Origin: Theodoxus fluviatilis
Lineage: Eukaryota > Mollusca > Gastropoda > Cycloneritida > Neritidae
NCBI GenBank assembly: GCA_034096865.1
Contig: JAWQFJ010017072.1
Span: forward strand, 65,001-82,500
Direction: 5' to 3'
Length of the DNA stretch: 17,500 nt
Position 1 is the first letter of the stretch. Each line of letters starts with the position of its first letter. Below, piece after piece: positions 16,863 to 17,500 of the stretch. The position numbers and the translations under genes were made by a program. The notes below the pieces were generated by a model. That model did not search any database. It worked only from the letters and a program-made list of their open reading frames with translations, and was not told the origin of the DNA.

Positions 16863-17500
16863 GTAAGTCTGCCCATTCCCCAGCCTGCTTTCCTATGTTG
16901 CTGGGGGTAAGAATGTACCCACCATGTCTCCCAAATCACTAATTTGCTGAAGGTGAAGAACTCAGGAAATGGGGACATGACCTGCTTTCACCCGAACCAG
17001 CTTCTGTGATTTTGTAGTAAATGGCCTTACATAGCCTACAAGGGCTGGTACCAGTTACGATTGATTTATTCATTAATTCATTCCAGTGTTGCTGGGGTCA
17101 CTGAAACCAAGCATTCTAGAAGGACAGACAGACAACCTTTATTCATCCCTTAGGAAAGGGTGCTTCACAGCAAGTAACAAAAATTTTCGAACTTTAGTTG
17201 TGGACTTATAGTACAAAGAATACACAATAAAAGAGACCATTTTTTTTTTACATTTCAACATGAAAAGAAAACAAATTAGCATAAATACATGCTCATAGAT
17301 CAACAATTTTCATTCACATGGATACAAATTGAACAAACTCGGAGTGAACATTTTTGCACATGCTGAATCACATGTTACACAATGGAATGACCATTGTTTG
17401 TCTGAAGTTGGTAGTGATGGGGAATGATAGTGTATCATTAAAAAAATGCTTGGCTGCTCTTCCCTGGACATAATATCATCCAGTTCAGTTTCCTACAGCT
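16863..17500 (+). other. Start of the next intron; window ends inside it
   Basis: After the gtaagt donor no further exon with Kidins220 similarity appears. The sequence is AT-rich and, from about 17123, looks like the tail of a minus-strand retroelement. Confidence 0.75.
17123..17500 (-). mobile_element. Possible 3' end of a non-LTR retrotransposon
   Basis: On the minus strand the sequence ends cctaagggatgaataaaggt followed by tgtctgtctgtcc. A TAAGGGA..AATAAAGGTTG end with a short tandem tail (TCTG)n is typical of CR1/L2-like LINE or LINE-dependent SINE 3' ends. The AATAAA lies at 17143-17138. No reverse transcriptase coding is visible, so this would be UTR or a SINE. The upstream limit is unknown and may lie beyond the window. 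Confidence 0.4.

Overview
The window is animal nuclear DNA carrying the middle of one split gene on the + strand. Eleven exons, each bounded by AG/GT (one by AG/GC) splice sites, join in one frame into an ankyrin-repeat array that ends in a conserved segment ([14 protein letters not shown] ... LPQIFG). That order of repeats and that ending match Kidins220 (also called ARMS), the large membrane scaffold with N-terminal ankyrin repeats and a KAP P-loop NTPase domain. The start codon and first exon lie upstream of the window. The NTPase/transmembrane part lies downstream. No bacterial, viral or RNA gene was found. The invertebrate-like divergence of the repeats, the density of AC/GT and CT microsatellites and the poly-C tracts suggest a mollusc, probably a gastropod; this is an inference and cannot be proven here.

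Layout: 1-2071 is upstream intron with a 33-bp tandem repeat, poly-C and AC/GT repeats. Ten consecutive exons of exactly 99 nt (33 codons, phase 0 on both sides) follow at 2072, 3036, 4277, 5294, 5919, 6957, 9353, 14070, 14986 and 16029, each coding exactly one ankyrin repeat. An eleventh exon of 178 nt (16685-16862) codes the last repeat and the linker toward the NTPase domain. The third exon uses a GC donor (GAG/GCAAGT).

The introns hold most of the unusual DNA. A 514-bp MITE-like element with TA at both ends lies 20 nt inside the GC-AG intron. An 18-copy array of a 74-bp unit (7647-8973) fills most of the sixth intron. The seventh intron (9452-14069) contains an apparent nest of two piggyBac-type elements. 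The outer one is about 3.9 kb and carries the remains of a minus-strand piggyBac transposase. The inner one is 1469 bp, flanked by perfect TTAA, and has landed inside that transposase. Removing the inner element leaves about 2.4 kb, the normal size of a piggyBac transposon. The inner element also carries a compact promoter-like block (CArG, CCAAT and CRE motifs) ahead of a short minus-strand open frame.

The eighth and ninth introns carry long AC and CT/CTGT tracts. The last 380 bases look like the 3' end of a minus-strand non-LTR retrotransposon. No computation or database search was possible. Family assignments rest on motifs read by eye and on family knowledge.
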